The notes under the pieces are model-generated. The model searched no databases. It was not told the DNA's origin and worked only from the letters and a program-made list of their open reading frames with translations. Source: CAWGGS01 sp046704745 (GTDB taxonomy: Bacteria > Desulfobacterota > Desulfobulbia > Desulfobulbales > Desulfocapsaceae). Taken from it: 64,000 nucleotides of DNA. This document shows, piece by piece, positions 36,773 to 45,601 of the stretch (positions are counted from its first letter, which is position 1; each line of letters opens with the position of its first letter). The stretch spans positions 1-64,000 of the forward strand of contig JBJKRL010000020.1 in assembly GCA_046704745.1 (NCBI GenBank). Reading direction: 5' to 3'. The position numbers and the translations under genes were made by a program.

Positions 36773-39700
36773 TTATGACGAAAATACCCGTGAGAGCATA
36801 TTCTCCATTTCCTGCATATTATAAGGTTTTGATAAAGCGTCAATGAATCCGTATTGACGATAATTGGAAACAACCGGGTCATCTGCATACCCGCTTGAAA
36901 CAATGGCTTTCAGACCGGGGTCCAGCTGGAGCAGGGTCTTTATCACCTCTTTTCCTCCCACGCCTCCGGGGATGGTCAAATCAAGAATTACAACATCATA
37001 AGGATTGGCCATTTCAAGAGCCTGTGTATACAGGTCTACGGCAGCATCACCATCGGCGGCTACCGTAACCTCATAGCCGATAGCTCCGAGCATCATTTGC
37101 GCCATATCTCTGAGCATTTTTTCGTCATCCATAAGCAGGATTTTTTTCTTGTTCTCCTGCGATGCCATGGGTGTGGGTATGGCTTCATTGACCTTAATGC
37201 TTTCGGCGGCCGCCGGCAAAAGAAGCCGGACTGATGTTCCTTTCTCCATGACGGATTCGGCAAAAATATAACCACCGTGTTTTTTTATGATCGAATAGGC
37301 AATGGTAAGCCCCAATCCTTTACCTTTCTGGGTACCTTTGGCGGCGGTAGTGAAATATGGATCAAAAATTTTGGGCAGATGTTCGGGAGGAATACCCTTT
37401 CCCTGGTCCCTGAATCTGATCATAATGTAATCACCTTTGGCAATTGGTAGATCTGTTGTGCTCTTATCGCCGTTCTTGGTAAGATTGCTCAAGTCCACCT
37501 CGAGAGTACCGCCCTGTTGCATAGCCTGTTTGCTGTTTTCAATAATATTATACATTGCCTGGCTGACTAGGCTTGTATCGATATCGACCATTCGAATATT
37601 CTTTTCAGCTGGAAAGACCGCCTGGATGTTGGAGCCGGATAAGGCCAGTTCGACAGCAGAACGGGTAAGCTTTTCAATGTCATGGATCTTTTTTACCGGA
37701 TCTCCGCCTGATGAGAAGGTGATGAATTTCCTGGTCAGATCCATCGCCCGGTTTAAGGCCTGGACTGCATTGTTCAATTCGGGCGATTCCTTATACTCTG
37801 ATTGAAGTTGCACCAGGTTGATATTCCCTAGAATTACGGTCATCAGATTATTGAAGTCGTGGGCAATGCCTCCTGCCAGAACCCCGATGGACTCCAGCTT
37901 CCGGGCGCGGAGGAGTTCTTCCTCCACCCGTTCTCTTTCCATAATCTCTTTCTGCAGGTTTTCATTGATTTCCTGGTATCTTTTCGTTCGTTCATAAACG
38001 AGTTGTTCCAGAAACTCCTGATTCTGATGCAGTTGTTCATCGGCCTTTTTTCGCAGGGTGATATCCTCCATGAGACCATCCAGATATTGAATGTTGCCGG
38101 ACTCATCCTTGATCAACCTGACATTAAACGCCAGCCAGATGGTTTCTCCTGTTTTGCGTCTGACCTGCATCTCATGATTGAAAACGGCGCCATTTTTGAT
38201 CAGCCGCGAGATAAGTTTTATCCAGGCATGGTTCGAGCACTGGACCCAGTCCCGTACTTGTACAAGTTCCTGCTGCATTGCTGTGGGACTGGCAAATCCC
38301 AAAATGGTGGCGGCGGCGGGATTGGCGTTTATCAGTCGGCCTTTTGGTGAAACCTGGAAAATGCCTTCAACGGCATTTTCAAATATGGAGCGGAATTTCT
38401 TTTCTGCTATACCGACATCATGATAGGCATGTTCCAATTCTCTATTGAATCTCTGCAGCTGAGCAATGCGAACGATGTAGAAGATACTGAAGAGACCGGC
38501 AATAAAGAATCCGAGGAGGGTATAAAACCACCATGTTTCCCAAAAGGGTGTCTCTACATGAATTTTAAGGATTGCAGGGTTTGTGCCCCAGACGCCGTCG
38601 TTGTTGGCGGCCAGCACCTTGAGGACATAGTTTCCACCTGTTAGTCCGGAATAGCGGCCGAAGCGCTTGTTCCCCGCGTAGTACCAGCCATGATCCCATC
38701 CTTCAAGTATATATTTATACTGGTTTTTCTCTGGTTGACTGAAATTTAGGCCGACATATTCAAATTCAAAATAGTTATGACGCCAGCTTAAAGAGATATC
38801 CTTTATCTTGCTGGTTTGCAGACGAGGAACCAGCTCTTCACCTCCCTGCGAGATATTCAGGATATAAACAGGCGGAGCATTGTCGTTGTGCTGAATCCTT
38901 CCCGGATAAAAACTGTTGGCACCGCCAAGGCCTACAAACCAGAGCTTGCCGTCATGTTCTTTAAGGGCGCTGCAACCGTATAGGCTGAAGCTGTCTCCCT
39001 GCAATCCGTCGTCTGTGGTATAATGGGCGACAACTTTTTTCTGAACGGGATCGAAAGCGAACAGGCCGTCGTTGGATCCCAGCCAGAGCTTTCCGGAACT
39101 GTCCTCTTCGATGGCCCGGATAACGAGAGTAGTGAAACCGTTCGCCTTCCCATAAGCGGTGAATTTGCCTGATGTCGGATCAAATCTGTCCAGACCAAGA
39201 TCCGTGCTCACCCAATAGGTACCTCTCTTGTCGATAAAAATATCATTAATCACATTGCTGCTGATACTCTCCGGATCTTTAGGGTCATGTTTGTAACTGG
39301 AAAATTGTCCGCTCTCAGGATCATATCGGTAGAGCCCACCCTGGGTCTGGATCCAGAGGATGTTGTTGTTATCCTGGACCAGGGCACAGATGTAATCGTT
39401 GCCAAGGATTTGAGGATTTTTTTTGGTATCATTCAAGCGATTGAATTTACCTGTTTTTTTGTTGAATGAAAAAAGTCCGTAACTTTCGACACCGAACCAG
39501 AAGATGTTGGGATTCGTGCGGTCTTCAACGATTTGTCTAGCTGTGTTGTGCACGAAAGGATTGAGGTAGCGTTTGATAACAACCCCTTTGTCCCGGTCGT
39601 ACAGACTCAGATATCCGTCATCGGTTGCAATCCAGAACTCTCCCTGGCGGTCTTCAAGGACAGAGAAAGCGTAGGTGTTCCATAAGGATTTAGGATCATT

Positions 39701-40939
39701 GGGATTGACGGTTATGGGTTGCCATTTTTCGGTCGTATGATTGAGGCGGGTAAGTCCCTTCTGGCCACCGAGCCAGATGTCCCCACGGCTGTCCTCATAA
39801 ACACTTGTCAAACCACTTAATCCTTTGGTATCAGGGAAATTGGGATCGGTTGTGTAGAGATTGAACCGGTTGCTGAAAGGGTCAAATTTGTTGATGGGCC
39901 CTGTGTTGTCAGGCACCCAGAGTGAGCCTGATTTGTCCTGGAAGCAGGAGAGGATAATATTGCCGCTGAGGGTGCCAGGTTGTTTAGCTTCGTGCGTATA
40001 AAGAGTAAATTTTCCCGTTTTTTTATCAAACTCTTCCAGGCCGACACTATGAGAGAAGGACCTTCCCAGCCACAGGCTTCCTTTGTTGTCTTCGGTAATG
40101 GAAAAAACCTCATTGTTTGCCAGGCTCGTCGGGTCGGCAGGGTTGTGGGTATAGGAAAAAAAGGTGCCGTTTTTCGGTTGGAATCTTTCAAGTCCTCCCT
40201 CGCTGGTGCCAACCCATATTTCTCCGTCACTGTCCTGGGCAATGGCGTAAACAATTCCTTTTCCGAGACTGTTTTGCTGATTTGCACGATGTCGATAATG
40301 GGTAAAAGATTTTGACCTGCGGTCATATACATCGAGTCCCGCGGCCGTTCCCATCCAGATCCTGCCGGTCTTGTCGGCCATGATCGTCCAGACATCATTG
40401 TTTCCTAAAGATTCAGGATCACCAGGAACGGCTCTGAAGGCCTGAAACGCGGCCTTTGTTTTATCATATCGATAGACTCCGTTTTTAGAGGCAATCCATA
40501 TTCCACCATCAGGATCTTCGGTGACCAGTTTCGGAGCCCAATTGAAAATATTGCTGCCGATACTACCGGGTTTGCTCTTGTCAGGTTGAAAATGTTTGAT
40601 CGATCCGTCCTTCTTATTATAGAGATCGAGCCCTGACAGAGTTACGATCCAAAGCAGACCTTCGCTGTCTTCATAAACACTCGGCACAAAATTAGAGGTC
40701 AAGCCGTGTGGACCTTCAGTAAACACGAGCTTTTGATACCCGTCATACCGGATGAGTCCTCCCGACGTAGTAAACCAAAGGAAACCGTCACTGTCCTGGG
40801 TGATTCCCATGTTGTAAGCGCCGGTATTGAAGACCTGTTCAAACTGGATTCTGTGCCGGCCAGCAAGGGCGGAGAAGGGCAGACATACCGCCACGACGGT
40901 CAGCAAAACGGCAAAAAAGAATGATCGGCAGTTTTGCAT
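36773..40939 (-). CDS. Giant reg_prop hybrid histidine kinase
   Basis: This 1388-residue sensor has an N-terminal signal/anchor (SFFFAVLLTVVAVCLPFSALA), then about 14 beta-propeller repeats of the two-component-regulator-propeller type (pattern S-R-G-x-I-W-x-G; e.g. DKTGRIWMGTAAGLDVYDR) to about residue 720, a Y_Y_Y domain, one membrane helix near 813 (WWFYTLLGFFIAGLFSIFYI), a PAS domain near 848-970, a HisKA/HATPase core (H in AGGIAHDFNNLM near 1025; GKGLGLTIAYSII) and a receiver domain near 1268-1383 with aspartate in VVILDLTIPGG. Polymer- or sugar-sensing is usual for such outer propellers in Bacteroidetes, but the ligand is unknown here. ATG 40939 follows AGGA. The response regulator target is not in the window. 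Confidence 0.92.
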   Translation of the reverse strand: MQNCRSFFFAVLLTVVAVCLPFSALAGRHRIQFEQVFNTGAYNMGITQDSDGFLWFTTSGGLIRYDGYQKLVFTEGPHGLTSNFVPSVYEDSEGLLWIVTLSGLDLYNKKDGSIKHFQPDKSKPGSIGSNIFNWAPKLVTEDPDGGIWIASKNGVYRYDKTKAAFQAFRAVPGDPESLGNNDVWTIMADKTGRIWMGTAAGLDVYDRRSKSFTHYRHRANQQNSLGKGIVYAIAQDSDGEIWVGTSEGGLERFQPKNGTFFSYTHNPADPTSLANNEVFSITEDNKGSLWLGRSFSHSVGLEEFDKKTGKFTLYTHEAKQPGTLSGNIILSCFQDKSGSLWVPDNTGPINKFDPFSNRFNLYTTDPNFPDTKGLSGLTSVYEDSRGDIWLGGQKGLTRLNHTTEKWQPITVNPNDPKSLWNTYAFSVLEDRQGEFWIATDDGYLSLYDRDKGVVIKRYLNPFVHNTARQIVEDRTNPNIFWFGVESYGLFSFNKKTGKFNRLNDTKKNPQILGNDYICALVQDNNNILWIQTQGGLYRYDPESGQFSSYKHDPKDPESISSNVINDIFIDKRGTYWVSTDLGLDRFDPTSGKFTAYGKANGFTTLVIRAIEEDSSGKLWLGSNDGLFAFDPVQKKVVAHYTTDDGLQGDSFSLYGCSALKEHDGKLWFVGLGGANSFYPGRIQHNDNAPPVYILNISQGGEELVPRLQTSKIKDISLSWRHNYFEFEYVGLNFSQPEKNQYKYILEGWDHGWYYAGNKRFGRYSGLTGGNYVLKVLAANNDGVWGTNPAILKIHVETPFWETWWFYTLLGFFIAGLFSIFYIVRIAQLQRFNRELEHAYHDVGIAEKKFRSIFENAVEGIFQVSPKGRLINANPAAATILGFASPTAMQQELVQVRDWVQCSNHAWIKLISRLIKNGAVFNHEMQVRRKTGETIWLAFNVRLIKDESGNIQYLDGLMEDITLRKKADEQLHQNQEFLEQLVYERTKRYQEINENLQKEIMERERVEEELLRARKLESIGVLAGGIAHDFNNLMTVILGNINLVQLQSEYKESPELNNAVQALNRAMDLTRKFITFSSGGDPVKKIHDIEKLTRSAVELALSGSNIQAVFPAEKNIRMVDIDTSLVSQAMYNIIENSKQAMQQGGTLEVDLSNLTKNGDKSTTDLPIAKGDYIMIRFRDQGKGIPPEHLPKIFDPYFTTAAKGTQKGKGLGLTIAYSIIKKHGGYIFAESVMEKGTSVRLLLPAAAESIKVNEAIPTPMASQENKKKILLMDDEKMLRDMAQMMLGAIGYEVTVAADGDAAVDLYTQALEMANPYDVVILDLTIPGGVGGKEVIKTLLQLDPGLKAIVSSGYADDPVVSNYRQYGFIDALSKPYNMQEMENMLSRVFSS

Positions 40940-41706
40940 TGCGGTCCTATGTCGTCTCCGGCCGTGAAGAGAGAAGGAAATCGGAAAATTCGCCCCGTCG
41001 CCAGCTGAAACATAACGGATTTGTGCAAGCTGGTTCGTGATAATCGAAATCACGGCAGAAGTGACGGAGCTTCCCGGTGGTCAATCGATGATGTCTTTTC
41101 TTGGCTGATTGCAGGAGATGAAAGGTGAGCTTTGCCGTCCTGATGCCACAACCTATTGGGATGTCAAGGAGAAAGGTTGGTTTTTGAAGAGCTTTATTGG
41201 GAACATCAGGGAATGCATTGGGTTTTCCGGATAAGACCAATGTGTCTGCTATTATTGCAACTTCTTGTGTCACCATTACCACTCTGCCTAAAGTAAATTG
41301 CCATAGAAAACACCAATGCACTCTTAGTAAGTTGTACCTTTTTCCGTTGCTCAATGTCAAATCAACCAGGAGGTTTCTTTCGCTTTCTTCCAAGATGTCC
41401 GTGCAAGTTTTGGCATTTAAAGTTTGAGCCACTTGCAAAAAGGTTTTTTCGCTCAACCTCCTAGTTATGCTCAAAATTTTATCGGTGTTCCATCTCCGGA
41501 TTGAAGTCCAATGTTTGCCGGCTGTCTGTCAGTTCGCCCGGTTTTTTGAATGTATATCGGTAAACTGGAACGGATGTTGAAAATAAGAAAAATGAGGCCT
41601 TCCGCAATCCGGTTACGGCAAAGTTGGATTATGGAAATTCGTCAATTGGAAACCGATGTGCGACTGCATGCACACGCTAAATATGGAGGTTAAAGGAGCA
41701 AGAAGA
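40940..41706. other. Intergenic, doubtful minus-strand frame
   Basis: About 770 bases without a supported gene. A stop-free minus-strand frame of 175 codons (40947-41474) ends 7 bases before the kinase start; its first about 60 codons look somewhat protein-like (FLQVAQTLNAKTCTDILEES) but the rest does not, and its ribosome site is misplaced. It may be a decayed gene. Confidence 0.35.
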
Positions 41707-41910
41707 ATGGGAAACTGCATCAACCACCCTGATCGCAAAACGAACTGTCTGTGTATGAAGCATCAGATGTATCTCTGCGAAGACTGCCTGTCCTGCCGGG
41801 ACCCGAAGATTTATTGTAAATTCCGATCCTCCTGTCCCATATGGTTCATGGAAAAACAGCGCAGGAACCGGGCGCAGGAGATTGAGATACCAAGAGCGTG
41901 TACGGTGTGA
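41707..41910 (+). CDS. Small cysteine-rich protein
   Basis: This 67-residue protein starts MGNCINHPDRKTNCLCMKHQ and continues with MYLCEDCLSCRDPKIYCKFR; it carries nine cysteines and two histidines in a B-box-like arrangement that suggests zinc or Fe-S binding. Similar short proteins sit next to Hdr-type and flavin/Fe-S oxidoreductase genes in Desulfobacterota, and indeed remnants of such genes follow here. GGAG lies 9 bases before the ATG. It appears intact, though the last about 15 residues may be altered, and its partner genes are broken, so it may be on the way to decay. Confidence 0.65.
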   Translation: MGNCINHPDRKTNCLCMKHQMYLCEDCLSCRDPKIYCKFRSSCPIWFMEKQRRNRAQEIEIPRACTV

Positions 41911-42037
41911 CCTCTCCCTCCCGTCCGAGAAACGGTCTCGATTGCTGAGGAATACACCCTGTCTGCTACCTTGGCGACCATCAATACCCATCCGAACACC
42001 TCCTGCTGCGGGAAGTGGGCTTGCACGGCATTTTTTT

Positions 42038-42184
42038 TCACGAATCGAGGCCAAAGCGCTTCATCTGCTTCCAGAGACCCGTTCGGGAGATGCCTAAAAG
42101 CTGTGCAGCCTACGACCGGTTCCCTGTCGTCTGCTCGAGGGCCTCGATAAGACGTCGTCGTTTGAGGTCTTCGAGACTTCCCAT
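42038..42184 (-). pseudogene. C-terminal Fis-type HTH of an NtrC-family regulator, broken by TAG
   Basis: The minus strand reads EDLKRRRLIEALEQTTGNRS, TAG (42110-42112), then AAQLLGISRTGLWKQMKRFG and a stop. This is the Fis-like DNA-binding helix-turn-helix that ends sigma-54 activators (normal N-R-S-K-A-A-x-L-L-G-I-S-R-x-x-L). The TAG replaces the conserved lysine, a single-base change from AAG. The rest of the activator (receiver and AAA+ domains) is missing. Confidence 0.7.
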
Positions 42185-42185
42185 C

Positions 42186-42430
42186 GGTGCGGACGGCTTC
42201 CTACAGGAGGTTTATCCCAAGCTGCGCCCGGTGGAGCTTGCCAACACGGGCATCCTGCTGGCCGGCACCTGCCAGGCGCCTATGGATGTGGGCGAGTCCT
42301 ATAATGCAGCTCAGGCCGCGGCAGTAAAGACAGCAGCACTTTTGATCAAAGGCTATGTTGAACTCGATCCCTATGTGGTTCGGGTGGATGCCACACGGTG
42401 CAGCGGTCAGGGCCTGTGCGTCAGTTTACG
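42186..42430 (+). pseudogene. C-terminal fragment of an HdrA-like subunit
   Basis: The frame reads GADGFLQEVYPKLRPVELAN, then TGILLAGTCQAPMDVGESYN and CSGQGLCV. This is the flavin-domain end and first ferredoxin cysteines of HdrA, the FAD subunit of heterodisulfide reductase-type complexes. The glycine usually found in CSGCG is glutamine-bearing (CSGQG), losing one cysteine. No start codon and only about 80 of about 650 or more residues remain. The sequence passes abruptly into another gene remnant near 42425. Confidence 0.72.
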
Positions 42431-42759
42431 CAACCTTTGCCATCCTTTACAGAACCACGCAAGCGATTATCGGCCGTCTCAAGAAGAGCGCGACCGCCCA
42501 TGCCCACCCATCAGACTGGGCATTTCTGCTGCTTTTGTGGCTGACGACCGCAACCGGCATCCTGATTCATTTAACAAGACTCCTTGAGATGCCGCTGACC
42601 ACGTACGGGCTGTACGTGATTCACCTGATGATCGCCATCCCGATGCTGGTGATCGAAGTTCTCTTTGCCAAGTGGACCCATCAGCTGTACCGCCCATTGG
42701 TACTCTACCTGATGCGGGTGAAACGGCGAGCCCTGGCACAGGAGGCGGGAGATCGATAA
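42421..42759 (+). pseudogene. Membrane remnant of a QmoC/HdrE-like subunit
   Basis: In a different frame from the HdrA tail, about 110 codons encode a b-type-cytochrome-like membrane segment: FAILYRTTQAIIGRLKKSAT, SDWAFLLLLWLTTATGILIH and YGLYVIHLMIAIPMLVIEVL, with histidines that could bind heme. It matches the C-terminal membrane domain of QmoC/HdrE-type quinone-interacting subunits. No start codon or N-terminal Fe-S part remains, so a deletion has fused it behind the HdrA tail. Confidence 0.65.
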
Positions 42760-42878
42760 CCGGCGTGAGAAATCGGGGCCAGAACACCATGGAAAAAGAA
42801 GATTGAACAACAGAAGGCCTGCTTACATATGGTGAGCAGGTCCATTACCAACACCATCGAAAAGAAGGAAACTCGACA

Positions 42879-43252
42879 ATGGAAGACAAGACCGTAGAAA
42901 AAATCCTGTATATGTGCACCTGTGCAGCTGAAAATTCCGAAAGGGCCGCCATGCCGTTTGTCATGGGTAATGCCACATTGGCAATGGACATGGAAGCGGT
43001 TGTTTGCCTGCAGGGCAACGGAGTCTATCTCGCCCAGAGGGGTACGCCGAAAAAATGACCAAACCGGGGGGATTCCCTTCTGTTGCCAAACTGATGACCG
43101 ATTTTTTGTCGTTGGGCGGCAGACTTCTGGTCTGTGTCCCCTGCATTAAGGAGCGGAATATCGATGAGGCGACGGACCTGATAGAACGCGCCAAGACCAC
43201 GGCCGCACTCATTGTCGAGTCCACCGAATCCAAGACTGTTTTCGTTTATTGA
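42879..43252 (+). pseudogene. DsrE-family protein, frameshifted
   Basis: ATG 42879 (AAGGAA upstream) starts a DsrE-like protein (MEDKTVEKILYMCTCAAENS, then MPFVMGNATLAMDMEAVVCL). A one-base deletion near 43039-43042 moves the reading to the next frame, which carries the remainder (GGRLLVCVPCIKERNIDEAT and the end KTVFVY). The intact protein would be about 124 residues. DsrE-like proteins take part in sulfur transfer; in the frame of this locus it likely served the neighbouring Hdr/Qmo complex. The single indel could also be an assembly error. Confidence 0.72.
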
Positions 43253-43273
43253 CAGAGCTTCCCTTCACAATTA

Positions 43274-43335
43274 CGGCAATCCGGGATGTATCAACTAGTC
43301 TACCTCCCTTCCCCTCTCCTCTTCCCGGATTGCCG
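43274..43335. terminator. 13-bp inverted repeat between convergent genes
   Basis: CGGCAATCCGGGA (43274-43286) is the perfect reverse complement of TCCCGGATTGCCG (43323-43335). The 36-nt loop on the plus strand is almost pure pyrimidine (CTACCTCCCTTCCCCTCTCC). It lies between the DsrE remnant and the convergent MFS gene, so it may end both transcripts. Confidence 0.5.
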
Positions 43336-43348
43336 GTCTGTCTCCTGC

Positions 43349-44563
43349 TCACTCTGTCCAGAACTTATATGCAATCAGAAGAATTATGGACTGCATGCAG
43401 AGGATAAGCGTCACACATCCGATCCATCCTGCCGATTGCCAGAAGCATCCCGGAAGAATGGAGCCCATTGCCCCTCCGAAATAATACAACGCCACATAGA
43501 GGCCGGCTGCAGAGGAACGGGCCTTGCCGGCTGCCTTTCCTACATAGCTTGAGGCGGCAGCCTGACAGGCAAAAACGCCGGTGGCCGACAGAGAAAGCCC
43601 GGCAATGATCACAGGCAGAGAGTGGATCAGGGTCAGCACAATTCCTGTAACGATGATCCAGACAGCGATGGTGAGAGTCTTGCGATAGCCGATTTTATCC
43701 AGAATCATTCCTGCACCCGGTGTAATCACGGCGCCGATCAGATAGACGGTAAAGATGGCACCCAGAGCGGCTGGGCCAAGAAAGAACGGTTTGTCTGCCA
43801 GGTAGAAATTGACATAGGTAAATGAACCGACCTGGCAGAACAGAATATTGAAGCCGATGGCATAGGTGGCCAGAAGCTGAGGATTTTGTAAATGCTGGCG
43901 AAGGGAGCCAAAGGATGCGGCCGCACTTTTCTGACGGACAAATTTCGTTGAACGGGGAAGAAACCACAGCGTGAGGAGGCATCCTAACAGCGTGGTAATC
44001 CCGATATAGACAAAGGCTGTGCGCCAGCTGGCATGGCTGGCGCACAGCCCGGCAATAAAGCGTCCGAAAAAACCACCCACTACCGTTCCCGTAACGTATG
44101 TGGCCATAGTGGTACCCACCAGGCCTTGTGGGGATTCTTCACTGATATAGGCCATGGCGACAGTGATAATTCCGGGGATGAAAAGCCCCTGGAGAAAACG
44201 CCAGAAGATGAGCTGGCTCAAGTTGCCTGCTGTTGCCGCCAGAATCGACGGCAGGGACAAGCCGAGCATGGCTGCCACGATAATCCGTTTTCTTCCCAGC
44301 CGGTCTGCCAAAATGCCCACAAAAGGAGCTGACAGTGCCACCGCCAGAACGGGAGCGCTTACAGTGAGACTCACCAGAAGTTCGGAGGCATGGAATATCT
44401 CGCGAAATCGAGGGAGCAGCGGCTGGGTGACATAGAGATTGACGAAGGTGGCAAAGCCGGTGGCAAAAAGGGCCAGTAGAATGCCTGCCCGGCTTGCGGC
44501 GGAGGTCTTCAAACCTTGGACCGAATCCGGGAAAGGGTGACGAGTTGTAGATATTCCGAACAT
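43349..44563 (-). CDS. MFS transporter (YnfM/arabinose-efflux type)
   Basis: This 404-residue protein has 12 hydrophobic helices. MFS motifs are visible: start helix LLALFATGFATFVNLYVTQP, the loop GILADRLGRKRIIVAAM between helices 2 and 3, and FLQGLFIPGIITVAMAYISE. This subgroup exports small metabolites or drugs; the substrate is unknown. It is divergent from a LysR gene, with two palindromes in the 147-bp intergenic region, a layout that usually means the LysR protein controls the transporter. Confidence 0.88.
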   Translation of the reverse strand: MFGISTTRHPFPDSVQGLKTSAASRAGILLALFATGFATFVNLYVTQPLLPRFREIFHASELLVSLTVSAPVLAVALSAPFVGILADRLGRKRIIVAAMLGLSLPSILAATAGNLSQLIFWRFLQGLFIPGIITVAMAYISEESPQGLVGTTMATYVTGTVVGGFFGRFIAGLCASHASWRTAFVYIGITTLLGCLLTLWFLPRSTKFVRQKSAAASFGSLRQHLQNPQLLATYAIGFNILFCQVGSFTYVNFYLADKPFFLGPAALGAIFTVYLIGAVITPGAGMILDKIGYRKTLTIAVWIIVTGIVLTLIHSLPVIIAGLSLSATGVFACQAAASSYVGKAAGKARSSAAGLYVALYYFGGAMGSILPGCFWQSAGWIGCVTLILCMQSIILLIAYKFWTE

Positions 44564-44579
44564 TGTATCTTAATATAAA

Positions 44580-44592
44580 AATACGTAGTATT
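44580..44592. promoter_or_regulatory. Candidate LysR operator, site 1
   Basis: AATAC-GTA-GTATT is a 5-bp inverted repeat 16 bases upstream of the MFS start. It shares the TAGTATT half with site 2 (44677-44692). Confidence 0.45.
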
Positions 44593-44676
44593 GCATAGGT
44601 ACGGCGTACAAGTCATACCGCCATTGTTTTCGATAAGAGTACAGTTGCTTTATTAAGATGTCCAATATATTATTAA

Positions 44677-44692
44677 TAGTATTTTAATACTA
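44677..44692. promoter_or_regulatory. Candidate LysR operator, site 2
   Basis: TAGTATT-TT-AATACTA is a perfect 7-bp inverted repeat, 18 bases before the LysR start. Its TAGTATT half recurs at 44586-44592, about 90 bases away, so a LysR tetramer could bind both sites and loop or bend the DNA. Confidence 0.5.
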
Positions 44693-44710
44693 AATAAATA
44701 TTATTAGTTC

Positions 44711-45601
44711 ATGGAACTTCGACATTTACGATATTTTGTAGCGGTAGCGGAAGAGCTGCATTTCGGCCGTGCGGCGAAACGGTTGGCCATTGCCCAGCCG
44801 CCACTCAGCCAGCAGATCAAACAGCTCGAGGAGGAGATCGGCGTGGTTCTGTTGACCAGGACCAAAAGACAGGTCAACCTCACCGCCGCAGGTGAGATTT
44901 TTCTTACTGAGGCACGCAAGAGTCTTGCCCAGGCAGAGTATGCCGTACGCGCCGCCAGAAGGGCTGCCCGGGGTGAGATCGGGCAACTTGCCGTGGGGTT
45001 TGTCAGCTCAGCCGTTTACGGTAAAATACCTTTTATTTTCCGTCTGATGCATACCCGCTATCCGGAAGTCTCCTTGATTCTGCAGGATTTGAGCAGTGAA
45101 GAGCAGGTAGAAGCGGTAAAAGTGGGACGAATCGATGTAGGGTTGATCAGACCTCCCGTTACAGCGGCAGAAAATTTATCCTTGCGCGTCATCTGGCGAG
45201 AGCCCCTGATGGTTGTTTTGCCTGAAGGCAGTTGGCTGACCAAGCAAAAGGAAATTGCCATGGAGTCGCTTGCCGAAGAGTCGTTTATTCAGATACCCCG
45301 GCACGTTGCACCCAGTTTCTATGACCAGTTCATCGGTATTTGTACTCGGGCCGGATTTACGCCCAAAATCGTACAGGAGGCTCGAACCACACCTACCATC
45401 GTCAATCTGGTGGCGGGCGGCATGGGCGTTTCCATTCTACCGGCATCTCTTAAAAGCCTGCAACGTTCAGGTGTCGTCTATCGGCCTTTGCGGGCGCCGG
45501 CGCCGACCACGGACATGGCTGTCATCTGGCGCAATGACGACCCATCTCCTATCTTACAGGCCTTTCTCGAGGTTATAAGAGAGGTGATACAAAATGAATA
45601 G
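44711..45601 (+). CDS. LysR-family transcriptional regulator
   Basis: The 296-residue protein starts with a standard LysR winged HTH (MELRHLRYFVAVAEELHFGR, AAKRLAIAQPPLSQQIKQLE, GVVLLTRTKRQVNLTAAGE) followed by the effector-binding domain (RAARGEIGQLAVGFVSSAVY to the end). It is of normal length. It probably autoregulates and controls the divergent MFS gene in response to a small molecule. There is no clear ribosome site; the upstream region is AT-rich. Confidence 0.93.
   Translation: MELRHLRYFVAVAEELHFGRAAKRLAIAQPPLSQQIKQLEEEIGVVLLTRTKRQVNLTAAGEIFLTEARKSLAQAEYAVRAARRAARGEIGQLAVGFVSSAVYGKIPFIFRLMHTRYPEVSLILQDLSSEEQVEAVKVGRIDVGLIRPPVTAAENLSLRVIWREPLMVVLPEGSWLTKQKEIAMESLAEESFIQIPRHVAPSFYDQFIGICTRAGFTPKIVQEARTTPTIVNLVAGGMGVSILPASLKSLQRSGVVYRPLRAPAPTTDMAVIWRNDDPSPILQAFLEVIREVIQNE

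Noticed and set aside
40947..41474. 175-codon minus-strand frame just upstream of the giant kinase
   Set aside because: Its C-terminal half reads like non-coding sequence and the AGGAGG is too close to the TTG; kept only as a possible remnant.
42015..42587. A 190-codon open frame spanning the HdrA remnant
   Set aside because: Only its middle part resembles a protein; its start runs antisense through the HTH remnant and its end through the QmoC-like remnant in the wrong frame.
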